DNA from: Candidatus Babelota bacterium
GTDB lineage: Bacteria > Dependentiae > Babeliae > Babeliales > JABCYS01
Reading direction: 5' to 3'
DNA: 7,415 nt
NCBI GenBank assembly: GCA_013290085.1
Contig: JABCYS010000045.1
Span: 1-7,415 of the forward strand
Shown here: positions 1 to 5,989 of the stretch, in pieces
How positions within the stretch are numbered: position 1 is the first letter of the stretch
Layout of the letters: each line of letters begins with the position of its first letter
Program-made: the position numbers and the translations under genes
The notes under the pieces: generated by a model
The model's database searches: none
Told to the model about the DNA's origin: nothing
What the model saw: only the letters and a program-made list of their open reading frames with translations

Positions 1-64
1 GAGGTGCTTTGACGAGCTCCCCATTTTGTGACTAGGCTGATTCAAATTCTAAAAAGGAGATTCC

Positions 65-583
65 ATGAAGATCGCAAAATCAGTACTGTTCTTAGTGGCA
101 GGCGCGCAAACAACCGGCATGTACGCAGAATTTTGGCCAGCACTTAATCACCGGCTTGCAGCCATGAACTTTCGCCATGCTCATGCAGCACCACACTTGG
201 GTGCAGAGGATGGAAATATAACTGATCGGATGGATGAATGTTGGGAGCATGCTGAAGAAGGCTTGCTTTTATCTTTACAAGATGTGGGTATTTTAAAAGC
301 ACTTTCTGCGCAAAACAAACATAAGAGATTTGCAGATCGTATCTTATTAAGAAACCACGCGAACATCGTATATGCCGCACGTGAAGTGAAAGCAATAATC
401 CTTTCCATACTTGTCGGTATTATTTTGTACAAAAATCGTGAACTTCTTGGCAAGCGCTGGGAGAATGTAAAAAACATGCTCGCCGGTATCGCTTTTGTGT
501 GGCTGCTGTATACTTTCCGCGACCAAATTTCAAACGGGGTTTCTAAGGTCACAGGAACAGTGCGATCTGCCGTAAAAGATTAA
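65..583 (+). CDS. Small exported or membrane hypothetical protein with two C-terminal helices
   Basis: I do not recognise this 172-residue protein. The ATG is preceded by a good Shine-Dalgarno sequence (AAGGAGA, 6 bases after mid-motif), which supports the start. Residues 1-21 look like a signal peptide (Lys at 2 and 5, hydrophobic 6-14, possible cleavage after the Ala at 21). The middle (about 28-105) is soluble, rich in His and charged residues, with one Cys at 59. Two hydrophobic segments follow at about 108-122 and 138-151, separated by a basic loop, so the C-terminal part is probably a membrane hairpin. It lies 45 bp upstream of the PLD-like nuclease gene on the same strand, so the two may be cotranscribed. 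That spacing is the only hint of a shared role. The coding call is fairly safe; the function is unknown. Confidence 0.75.
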   Translation: MKIAKSVLFLVAGAQTTGMYAEFWPALNHRLAAMNFRHAHAAPHLGAEDGNITDRMDECWEHAEEGLLLSLQDVGILKALSAQNKHKRFADRILLRNHANIVYAAREVKAIILSILVGIILYKNRELLGKRWENVKNMLAGIAFVWLLYTFRDQISNGVSKVTGTVRSAVKD

Positions 584-628
584 AATCTAAAATCAAAACA
601 AAAAATAGTATCATCGAAGGATTCCGTT

Positions 629-1273
629 ATGCACCACGTAAAAAATAAGATCATTGTTTTTGTACTGGTGTGGTGGATCTCGAACGTCCTTTCATTTCCC
701 GAAGTTTATTTTTCTCCCGATGATAATGTTCGCAGCAAATTAATAACACTTATCAGGCAAGAGCAAGACAGTATCAAGATGGCGGTGTATCTGATCACTG
801 ATAAAGGGATTGTTGAAGAACTGGGCAAAGCAAAAGAACGCGGTGTTGAGGTTGAAGTGGTAGCAGATGTGCTTAGCGTTGATAAAAATTGGGGCAAAGT
901 TCTTCTGCTTAAAGAGTACGACATTCCTGTCTATGTCTATGATGGTGGTTCACAAAGTATTATGCATAATAAATTTTTTATTTTCACCAAAAATAAAGAT
1001 GATAAAAAATTATTGTGGACCGGTTCGTATAACCCAACACAAAAAGCAGATCGCTATAATCGTGAAAATGTAATCATTGAAGATAATGAATCGATGATAA
1101 CAGCGTTTGAACACGAATTTAACCGACTCAAAAAAATTTCCCGCCGCGTTCACCACCGAGCTAAACATACGCAGGAAGAACCAGCTACGCAGGACCAAAT
1201 TCGTAGATGGAAAAAATATGTGGAGTTAACGGTGACGGAGCTGATTGATTGCCTGAACAAAATCCTCTGGTAG
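629..1273 (+). CDS. Exported phospholipase D-like (single-HKD) nuclease
   Basis: This 214-residue protein has a signal-peptide-like N terminus (hydrophobic 8-21, likely cleavage after Ser22) followed by a phospholipase-D-like domain of about 130 residues, the size of single-motif Nuc or mitochondrial cardiolipin hydrolase-type enzymes that act as dimers. The N-terminal half shows the family pattern: a strand with phosphodiesterase-like AVYLITD at 52-58, a helix containing EELGKAKERGVEVEVVAD at 63-80, then the catalytic region with His113 and Lys115 (MHNKFFIF), Gly132-Ser133 and Asn135 (TGSYNPT), and Glu146-Asn147 (RENVII). The canonical Asp five residues after the Lys is Thr120 here. The expected role is phosphodiester hydrolysis of nucleic acid or phospholipid outside the cytoplasm. 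The last 40 residues are basic and helical and lie outside the domain. A ribosome-binding site (GAAGGA) sits 7 bases before the ATG. The 3' end overlaps the convergent pseudouridine synthase gene by 48 bp. Confidence 0.85.
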   Translation: MHHVKNKIIVFVLVWWISNVLSFPEVYFSPDDNVRSKLITLIRQEQDSIKMAVYLITDKGIVEELGKAKERGVEVEVVADVLSVDKNWGKVLLLKEYDIPVYVYDGGSQSIMHNKFFIFTKNKDDKKLLWTGSYNPTQKADRYNRENVIIEDNESMITAFEHEFNRLKKISRRVHHRAKHTQEEPATQDQIRRWKKYVELTVTELIDCLNKILW

Positions 1274-2182
1274 CTCGGCAGAAAAATCATACTGTTTTCC
1301 CTGATATTCAAATGAGAGTGCCTGCGCATGCAGCGCCTGTCGTCCAATAAGCGGCGATGCTTTTCCATAGATTGCGTCGCCGAGCAGCGGGTGGCCAAGG
1401 GCTGCGAAATGTACACGGATTTGGTGAGTTCTGCCGGTAACCGGTTTTACTTCAACCAAAGCGCAATCTTTAAACTGTTCCAACACTTTGTAATGAGTTA
1501 CCGCAGGGCGACCTTTAATATTCCATTGCTGTGCCATTTTTTCATTAAGGTGCGTCATTTTGTATTTGAGGTTCGGGTGACGTGCAATGGGCAGATTAAT
1601 GGTTCCCTCAGGCGCTGGATGTCCGGTAGCCAGAGCAAGATACGTTTTATGTATTTTTCTCTCTTTAAAAAGATCACTGAAGGCGGCAAGTGCTTGATTG
1701 TTGCGAGGAATGATCAAAAGCCCCGAGGTGTCTTTATCAAGACGATGAACAACGCCCGGCCTATCAGCTTCACCCACCGATGAAAGATCAGCAAAAGCGG
1801 TGAGCAACCAATCAACCAGAGTTACTTCAAGTGAAGTGGCATGTGGTGCATGAGTGATCAGCCCAGCAGGTTTATATACGATCAGAAAATCAGGATGCTC
1901 AAACAGTATGCGTACGCCCAGATCCCCCTCAAATTTCTTTGGTGTTCCAAGTGGCGGCAGGGGCGGCAGCTGTACCGTAACCACATCACCGGAGCGGAGT
2001 TCTTGGCTTGGCTTGGTAACAACGGTGCCGTTTACGGTGATAAGGTTGTCGGTAAAAAGTTTTTTAAAAAAGCTGCGGGAATAGGCAGGGATTTTTTTGG
2101 TAATGAAACTATCGAGACGAAGATGAATATCTTCTTCAGTTGCGGTGAGGTTAAAGATGGTGGGAGAAGTTTCGTTTGTCAT
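1226..2182 (-). CDS. rluD: 23S rRNA pseudouridine synthase, RluC/RluD family
   Basis: This is a 318-residue enzyme from the chosen start, the usual size for RluD (just over 300). An S4-type RNA-binding domain occupies about 16-72 (RLDSFI, SRSFFKKLF, ITVNG, SGDVV), followed by the synthase domain beginning at ILFEHPDFLIVYKPAG. The active-site motif HRLDKDTSG places the catalytic Asp at residue 149. Later family motifs are KTYLAL, VKPVTGRTHQIRVH and GHPLLGDAIYG. The family isomerises specific uridines of 23S rRNA; RluD acts on helix 69, but I cannot separate RluD from RluC or a generic paralogue by eye, so the symbol is provisional. I chose the ATG at 2182 because the S4 domain starts shortly after it. 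The frame stays open to a TTG at 2281, but the additional 33 residues do not look like the family. No strong Shine-Dalgarno is seen. The gene is convergent with the PLD-like gene and overlaps its end. Confidence 0.93.
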   Translation of the reverse strand: MTNETSPTIFNLTATEEDIHLRLDSFITKKIPAYSRSFFKKLFTDNLITVNGTVVTKPSQELRSGDVVTVQLPPLPPLGTPKKFEGDLGVRILFEHPDFLIVYKPAGLITHAPHATSLEVTLVDWLLTAFADLSSVGEADRPGVVHRLDKDTSGLLIIPRNNQALAAFSDLFKERKIHKTYLALATGHPAPEGTINLPIARHPNLKYKMTHLNEKMAQQWNIKGRPAVTHYKVLEQFKDCALVEVKPVTGRTHQIRVHFAALGHPLLGDAIYGKASPLIGRQALHAQALSFEYQGKQYDFSAELPEDFVQAINQLRHR

Positions 2183-2340
2183 GGTAGGGACTTTTATGTT
2201 TCTATGCTCAAAAAATTGAGTGCAAAAGTGGGTCAAAATGTAATCGCACTTTAACCTTAAAGTGTTGCTTCGGTAAGTCAAATGGACAGTTTGTTGGTGA
2301 TTGGGTACCTTGGGGGAAAAGGTTCAGTTTTTGTTTGTTG

Positions 2341-2357
2341 CTAGGTTCTGTGAACGA
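2341..2357 (+). repeat. Left arm of 17-bp perfect inverted repeat
   Basis: This arm, CTAGGTTCTGTGAACGA, is the exact reverse complement of 2851-2867. The identity stops abruptly on the outer side and continues inward with one mismatch and then two more matching bases. The two arms enclose the small exported-protein gene at 2413-2808, giving a unit of 527 bp. I see no obvious target-site duplication outside the arms. Confidence 0.85.
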
Positions 2358-2412
2358 AATAGTTAGCTACACGTAGTAAGCTTCAAACTTCAAATTTATT
2401 CATGAGGTTAAA

Positions 2413-2808
2413 ATGTTTAAGAAACAAGTAACGATACCATTCATAGTATTTCTGTGTTGGTATCAACTTTCTTTAGCTATGGATCAGCGTCAAGTTAACG
2501 GTGATGAAAAAAGCAAAAATCAGGTCATTGAAGAAGCGAAAGCAGCTCTCCTTAGGATTCGAGTTTCTTTGGTTTTGGCTAAAGATGGTGCCAAAGGAAA
2601 AAATCCAGTAGTTAATCCCAAGGCACCAATGAGGGAAGACTTAGATGACATAGAGGTATCTGATCCCGAAGATGATTTATCTCGCCAGGAAGAGATACAG
2701 GCTCGAGCGTTAACAGAACTATCTTTGCCTACGCCTACGCACGCAACCGCAAAGGATCAAACACTTCCGACTAGATCCGCATCCGTACAGATTGGAAGAC
2801 GAGGGTAA
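2413..2808 (+). CDS. Small exported hypothetical protein within the inverted-repeat unit
   Basis: I do not recognise this 131-residue protein. It has a clear signal peptide (two Lys at 3-4, hydrophobic core 6-21, likely cleavage after Ala22, leaving Met-Asp at the new N terminus). The mature part of about 109 residues has no Cys and looks of low structural content. It begins with a charged helix around 35-57, followed by a Pro/Lys stretch, an acidic segment (EDLDDIEVSDPEDD, 75-88), a short Glu/Gln/Arg-rich helix and a Thr/Ser/Pro-rich basic tail. The start is supported by ATGAGG five bases upstream. It lies on the same strand as mgtE, 70 bp upstream, and between the arms of a perfect 17-bp inverted repeat. 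This suggests a separately acquired cassette rather than a transporter partner. No transposase is present. Confidence 0.7.
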   Translation: MFKKQVTIPFIVFLCWYQLSLAMDQRQVNGDEKSKNQVIEEAKAALLRIRVSLVLAKDGAKGKNPVVNPKAPMREDLDDIEVSDPEDDLSRQEEIQARALTELSLPTPTHATAKDQTLPTRSASVQIGRRG

Positions 2809-2850
2809 ATTTGAAGAAGACATACTGTTTTTTAGCTCATTTAATAAATC

Positions 2851-2867
2851 TCGTTCACAGAACCTAG
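2851..2867 (-). repeat. Right arm of 17-bp perfect inverted repeat, touching the mgtE ribosome-binding site
   Basis: This is the exact reverse complement of 2341-2357. Its last bases (…CCTAG) run into AGGAG at 2866-2870, the Shine-Dalgarno sequence of mgtE, which starts at 2879. In a transcript that spans both arms, long-range pairing would cover the first bases of that site. Whether such pairing matters is inference. Confidence 0.85.
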
Positions 2868-2878
2868 GAGTTTGAACA

Positions 2879-4240
2879 ATGGCGTCAGAAATTTTTGATC
2901 AGGTGCGTGAGCACATTGACGCAGTTATTGAACAAGAGCCGCCACTCGGGCCCGCCCTGTGGGAAGTTTTTGTTCAAGAACACCCAGCCGACATAGCTGA
3001 ATTTCTCTCTAACCTTGATCGCGAAAAAATTCAAGGGTTATTCCTCAACCTATCCCATGAACTCCGTTTGGCGGTATTTCAAGATCTGCCCGATTCACTC
3101 AAAGTTTTTTGTCTCTCCTTTTTGGATGACCATAGTCGTACTGACATTCTCAATAATACGCCGCTTGATGAGCTGACTGACTTGTTTGATGATCTTTCTG
3201 ATCAGGAACTCAAGCAGTATCTGCGTCTGTTGCACAAAAAGGATCGGGACATGGTCATAGCCCTGATGCAGTTTGATCCGCAATCTGCCGGGGGGATCAT
3301 GGACACCGATGTGTTAACGCTCATGCAAGATTTTACGGTGGAAAAAAGTATTCAGGTGCTCCAGCGCCTCCAGCCAGACCAGGAATTGCATCGCAGGATC
3401 TTTGTAACAAACCAGGACAACCAGCTGGTAGGGTACATAAACTTAGAAGACCTGGTACTCAAAAATCCCTCACAACGTCTTGCCTCCTTCCTGCGCAAAA
3501 ATGAGATGGTGGTAGCTGCCGAAGAAGATCAGGAAACAGTGGCCAATGACATGGTCCACTACGGTCTAATGACGGTGCCCGTGATAGGGGCCAACAACCT
3601 TTTTCTCGGCATTATTTCTTCAGATACCTTGGTTGATGTTATTGAACAAGAGGCGAGTGAGAATGTCTATAAAATGGCTGCAATGGCGCCAATTAAAGAG
3701 ACCTATTTTGAGACCTCTTTTTTCAGAATGTTTTATGAACGCAGTTTCATTTTAATTGTGCTGTTGATTGCCCAGACTTTTTCATCACTTATTTTGCAAA
3801 GTTACCAAGCCACGCTTAGCGATTTTCTATGGATCTTTATTACCATGCTCATAAGTGCGGGCGGTAATGCAAGTAGTCAGACCTCAGCGATTGTGATTCA
3901 AGGGCTTGCTACCGGGGAACTAACTTCGCTCAACCTGGGCAAGTTTATTCGCCGTGAGTTTCTTATGGCAGGCATGATAGCCTTGGTCCTCGGCATCTTC
4001 TCTTTTCTCCGCATTCTGGTTACCCATGGAACAACTAAATTGTTAGGGGCGGTAGCCGTGAGCGCGTCATTGGCGATTATTGTACTGGTGGCAGTCATAC
4101 TGGGGAGTTGTATACCCCTTGTTTTGAGAAGATTGCGCATAGATCCTGCTTTTTCAGCCGGTCCCGGTTTGGCGACACTCATGGATGTTTTGGGGCTTTT
4201 AATCTACTGTTACATCAGTAAACTGATTTTGTTCTCTTAG
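2879..4240 (+). CDS. mgtE: MgtE-type magnesium channel/transporter
   Basis: This is a full-length MgtE at 453 residues, close to the family norm of about 450. The order of domains is a cytoplasmic superhelical N domain (about 30-135, with HPADIAEFL near its start), a CBS pair (about 138-260, opening with SAGGIMDTD at 136-144, the family's SAGRLM-like signature), a connecting helix, and a membrane domain with five hydrophobic segments (about 286-303, 315-330, 361-381, 388-416, 431-451). Two family hallmarks are intact: GGNASSQ at 328-334 with GLATGE at 342-347, and DPAFSAGP at 422-429 followed by Asp436 in TLMDVLG, the position of the pore Mg2+-selectivity Asp. Known members are homodimeric Mg2+ channels of the inner membrane, gated by Mg2+ binding to the N and CBS domains. 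The ATG has AGGAG eight bases upstream, and that site overlaps the right arm of the inverted repeat. Confidence 0.95.
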   Translation: MASEIFDQVREHIDAVIEQEPPLGPALWEVFVQEHPADIAEFLSNLDREKIQGLFLNLSHELRLAVFQDLPDSLKVFCLSFLDDHSRTDILNNTPLDELTDLFDDLSDQELKQYLRLLHKKDRDMVIALMQFDPQSAGGIMDTDVLTLMQDFTVEKSIQVLQRLQPDQELHRRIFVTNQDNQLVGYINLEDLVLKNPSQRLASFLRKNEMVVAAEEDQETVANDMVHYGLMTVPVIGANNLFLGIISSDTLVDVIEQEASENVYKMAAMAPIKETYFETSFFRMFYERSFILIVLLIAQTFSSLILQSYQATLSDFLWIFITMLISAGGNASSQTSAIVIQGLATGELTSLNLGKFIRREFLMAGMIALVLGIFSFLRILVTHGTTKLLGAVAVSASLAIIVLVAVILGSCIPLVLRRLRIDPAFSAGPGLATLMDVLGLLIYCYISKLILFS

Positions 4241-4253
4241 ATACGGTATTTCC

Positions 4254-4282
4254 TTGACAAAGAGACCCTCTGACTATAGCAT
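4254..4282 (+). promoter_or_regulatory. Probable sigma70-type promoter for the tRNA pair
   Basis: A perfect TTGACA (4254-4259) is followed by a 17-bp spacer and TAGCAT (4277-4282), which matches four of six bases of the TATAAT consensus. An overlapping TATAGC at 4275 is a poorer-spaced alternative. It lies 14 bp after the mgtE stop and about 85 bp before tRNA-Lys, as expected for a promoter serving the two tRNA genes. Confidence 0.55.
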
Positions 4283-4366
4283 TTTACCATCTTTGCCAAA
4301 TTCATTTTTCGCATTATTCTTCAATGTCTTAAAATGATGTCTTTTGAAATTCTATTAAAAGCTCGT

Positions 4367-4442
4367 GAGCCGCTAGCTCAGGTGGTAGAGCAACAGCCTT
4401 TTAAGCTGTGGGTCGATGGTTCGAGTCCATCGCGGCTCACCA
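4367..4442 (+). tRNA. tRNA-Lys (anticodon TTT)
   Basis: This is a complete 76-nt cloverleaf. The acceptor stem GAGCCGC pairs perfectly with GCGGCTC (4432-4438), followed by discriminator A and an encoded CCA. The D arm is GCTC/GAGC around AGGTGGTA. The anticodon stem ACAGC/GCTGT holds the loop CTTTTAA, giving anticodon TTT (Lys). The T arm is GATGG/CCATC around TTCGAGT. It decodes AAA and AAG and is followed 10 bp later by tRNA-Glu, probably on one transcript. Confidence 0.97.
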
Positions 4443-4452
4443 ATTCTAATGC

Positions 4453-4527
4453 GTCCCTATCGTCTAGTGGTTAGGACATCGCCCTTTCACGGCGAAAACA
4501 AGGGTTCGACTCCCTTTAGGGACGCCA
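4453..4527 (+). tRNA. tRNA-Glu (anticodon TTC)
   Basis: This is a complete 75-nt cloverleaf. The acceptor stem GTCCCTA pairs with TAGGGAC (4517-4523), followed by discriminator G and an encoded CCA. The D-arm sequence GTCTAGTGGTTAGGAC is typical of bacterial tRNA-Glu. The anticodon stem TCGCC/GGCGA holds the loop CTTTCAC, giving anticodon TTC (Glu). The T arm is AAGGG/CCCTT around TTCGACT. Pieces of its 3' end recur downstream at 5366-5385 and, more degenerate, at 6401-6421, which suggests that this gene has been an integration site. Confidence 0.97.
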
Positions 4528-4530
4528 AGT
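4511..4530 (+). repeat. tRNA-Glu 3'-end repeat, copy 1 (candidate attachment core)
   Basis: The last 17 bases of tRNA-Glu plus three bases beyond it (TCCCTTTAGGGACGCCAAGT) recur with 18 of 20 identical bases at 5366-5385. The repeat extends past the end of the tRNA gene, so it is not explained by tRNA function alone. Confidence 0.7.
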
Positions 4531-4573
4531 AGACTCATTCAGAACCAAATATCTTTTAACATTAATTAACTAC

Positions 4574-4580
4574 AAGGGTG
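4574..4580 (+). promoter_or_regulatory. Shared AAGGGTG ribosome-binding element
   Basis: AAGGGTG is followed by exactly five bases and the ATG at 4586. The same element with the same spacing precedes the starts at 5990 and 6887. A further TTTTAACATT block at 4554-4563 also recurs upstream of the 5990 start (5961-5970). Confidence 0.5.
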
Positions 4581-4585
4581 TTTCT

Positions 4586-5152
4586 ATGAATAAATATATT
4601 CTCTCTCTTTCTCTTCTAACGGCGACATTTTGTGCAAACGCGATGGATTCTGGCAATTCCTCTTCAAGCGCGAGCTTGCAAACATCTCCTCAGAGTTTTG
4701 CAGGAGCTATGCCACCGCTGGCGCTATCTGACGCAATGGTACAAGAAATATTACAAGAAATGCAAAAGCCCGAATTCTATGCAGAATATCTTGCAAAGCA
4801 CAAGCAATTGAATCCAACAGTGCCACCAAAGAGTGAAGCTGAATTGAAGGCGTCCGGTGCATTTACAATCAGTGTTATGAGCCACCTTCCCAAAATCATG
4901 GCTATTTGCCAAGACCCTAGCGGCTCCTATAAAGAATATTGTGAGGCGTTTGAAAGAGTGTTCGCCGATTTTAAAAAACAACACCCTGAGTTTCCTTACG
5001 ACTCCCTTGAACAATATTGTAATGCGTGGGGTCAAGAGTTAGCCAGTTCTGGGATTGAATTGCCGGGCTTTCCTCCATCTGAATCAGATTTCTTAAACGC
5101 CAGAAAATTCCTTAGAGCAGAAGTTAGCAGAGGGAAACAAGGAGTGAAATAA
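4586..5152 (+). CDS. Exported hypothetical protein downstream of tRNA-Glu
   Basis: I do not recognise this 188-residue protein. The N terminus is a clear signal peptide (Lys3, hydrophobic 5-17, likely cleavage after Ala19, leaving Met-Asp). A Ser/Gly-rich linker follows at about 22-40, then a predominantly helical acidic-aromatic domain. Segments such as MVQEILQEMQKPEFYAEYL (51-69) and a Cys- and Tyr-bearing region (ICQ, EYCEAF, QYCNAW, about 107-148) suggest a compact helical fold with three mature Cys. The tail is basic. The start is fixed by the AAGGGTG element five bases before ATG. The gene starts 58 bp after tRNA-Glu, with no terminator seen between them, so it may be read from the tRNA promoter. 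It ends before a strong terminator at 5247. It lies between two copies of the tRNA-Glu 3'-end repeat, which suggests acquired DNA. Confidence 0.78.
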   Translation: MNKYILSLSLLTATFCANAMDSGNSSSSASLQTSPQSFAGAMPPLALSDAMVQEILQEMQKPEFYAEYLAKHKQLNPTVPPKSEAELKASGAFTISVMSHLPKIMAICQDPSGSYKEYCEAFERVFADFKKQHPEFPYDSLEQYCNAWGQELASSGIELPGFPPSESDFLNARKFLRAEVSRGKQGVK

Positions 5153-5246
5153 GAGTTTGAGTCGGCAGCAGCCTAAGTATTGCAGGGGGAATTCGATGCC
5201 AGATCTCCAGGGCAATAATTTTACTTTTCTTTATACAAAATACATG

Positions 5247-5279
5247 TCCCTCGACGTATCTGGTCGGGGGATTTTTTTT
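5247..5279 (+). terminator. Rho-independent terminator
   Basis: A 9-bp stem TCCCTCGAC/GTCGGGGGA (one G-T pair) encloses the 7-base loop GTATCTG and is followed immediately by eight Ts. It lies about 95 bp after the stop of the exported-protein gene at 4586-5152 and would end that transcript on the plus strand. Confidence 0.85.
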
Positions 5280-5365
5280 ATGCGATTTTTAGTCCGTAAT
5301 ATGAAAAGAGCGCTTGTTTACTGCGAAAATCGAAGTTAAGATTGACATCACAGGTTCGAAATACG

Positions 5366-5385
5366 TCCCCTAAGGGACGCCAAGT
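5366..5385 (+). repeat. tRNA-Glu 3'-end repeat, copy 2
   Basis: It matches 4511-4530 at 18 of 20 bases, including an unbroken 13-base AGGGACGCCAAGT that contains the tRNA discriminator, CCA and three flanking bases. Upstream, GGTTCGA (5353-5359) matches the tRNA T loop with about five inserted bases between, so this is a degenerate T-arm/acceptor fragment. CGTCCC/GGGACG (5364-5379) also forms a 6-bp hairpin with a T6 run starting six bases after it, so a secondary role as a weak terminator is possible. Confidence 0.7.
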
Positions 5386-5413
5386 TTTTTATCAAATATG
5401 CAATAGAATTCAA

Positions 5414-5920
5414 ATGCAGATATTTAATGTCATTACTGTCTTTATTCTTCTGGTAGGGCTTCCCGCTTTGCTTGTATTGTTGGACAGCAGTGTGATTTCT
5501 CAGAGAATAAAGACAGTAATCCTTATAATGTTGCCACTCACTTTTGGTTTTCCGGAACGATTAAGTTTAATAAATATTTTTTTGTATGCTTTAGGGGTTG
5601 GCTTATTAGGGGGATTAGTATATGTAGCTAAGAAAAGTAGTAATTCGATTTTTAAAGGGCTGATTGCAACTTTAATGATATATATTATTTTTTTTGGACT
5701 TGATTATATTTTTTTCACTTCGAGTGTTTCTATTTTCAAAAAATTAGAATTTGCAGTTTTGATTCCTATAATACTTTGGGCTGTTTATATTTTTAAAGAC
5801 AATCAAGTACTCATCTCTTTGGGTGGGGCAGTGCAGAGACGTCAGAAGAGTCGCGCCTGGATTGCATTACTAATGGGGATTGCTGTTTTTATCGGTATTC
5901 TCATTGATTGGTTTTTATAA
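5414..5920 (+). CDS. Six-helix integral membrane protein of unknown function
   Basis: I do not recognise this 168-residue protein. Hydrophobic segments at about 3-23, 33-47, 52-72, 82-101, 111-127 and 148-168 predict six membrane passes, with short basic loops (VAKKSS, FKK, RRQKSR) that suggest which ends face the cytoplasm. I chose the ATG at 5414 because the open frame upstream runs through the tRNA-Glu-like repeat and encodes nothing membrane-like. That longer frame begins at a TTG at 5342. No good Shine-Dalgarno is seen before either. The sequence is very AT-rich (14 GC in the 60 bases 5641-5700), clearly poorer in GC than mgtE or the DUF1801 gene. The gene lies immediately after repeat copy 2 and 69 bp before the next exported-protein gene. 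The coding call is likely because the membrane pattern is regular; the start is uncertain. Confidence 0.65.
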   Translation: MQIFNVITVFILLVGLPALLVLLDSSVISQRIKTVILIMLPLTFGFPERLSLINIFLYALGVGLLGGLVYVAKKSSNSIFKGLIATLMIYIIFFGLDYIFFTSSVSIFKKLEFAVLIPIILWAVYIFKDNQVLISLGGAVQRRQKSRAWIALLMGIAVFIGILIDWFL

Positions 5921-5977
5921 TAAAAAATAGTTCTAAAATAGTCCTCCGTGTGATGCAGTTTTTTAACATTTTTATTT

Positions 5978-5984
5978 AAGGGTG
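5978..5984 (+). promoter_or_regulatory. Shared AAGGGTG ribosome-binding element
   Basis: AAGGGTG is followed by five bases and the ATG at 5990, the same layout as at 4574 and 6875. It fixes the start of the exported-protein gene. The TTTTAACATT block at 5961-5970 repeats the one ahead of the 4586 gene. Confidence 0.5.
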
Positions 5985-5989
5985 ATTTC

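Noticed and set aside
9..38. TTGACG with TAGGCT 18 bp downstream, a possible promoter for the gene at 65.
   Set aside because: The -10 element matches only three of six consensus bases and the start of the window hides the upstream context, so I do not call it.
1841..2254. Plus-strand open frames opposite the pseudouridine synthase (also 1328-1783).
   Set aside because: The minus-strand gene here is an unmistakable conserved enzyme, and the antisense products look like nothing.
2183..2281. N-terminal extension of the pseudouridine synthase to a TTG at 2281.
   Set aside because: The 33 additional residues do not resemble the family, and the ATG at 2182 gives the normal length just ahead of the S4 domain.
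4378..4510. Possible CRISPR-like or other repeat in the tRNA region.
   Set aside because: The repeated TAG/GGTTCGA elements are the D and T arms of the two tRNA genes. No spaced direct-repeat array occurs anywhere in the window.
5157..5339. Open frame of 60 codons between the exported-protein gene and repeat copy 2.
   Set aside because: It begins at a TTG without a ribosome-binding site, runs straight through the strong terminator at 5247-5279, and its product has no recognisable features.
5342..5413. Longer form of the membrane protein starting at a TTG at 5342.
   Set aside because: The additional 24 codons are the translated tRNA-Glu-end repeat and its flank. No ribosome-binding site precedes the TTG, and the membrane protein starts naturally at the ATG at 5414.
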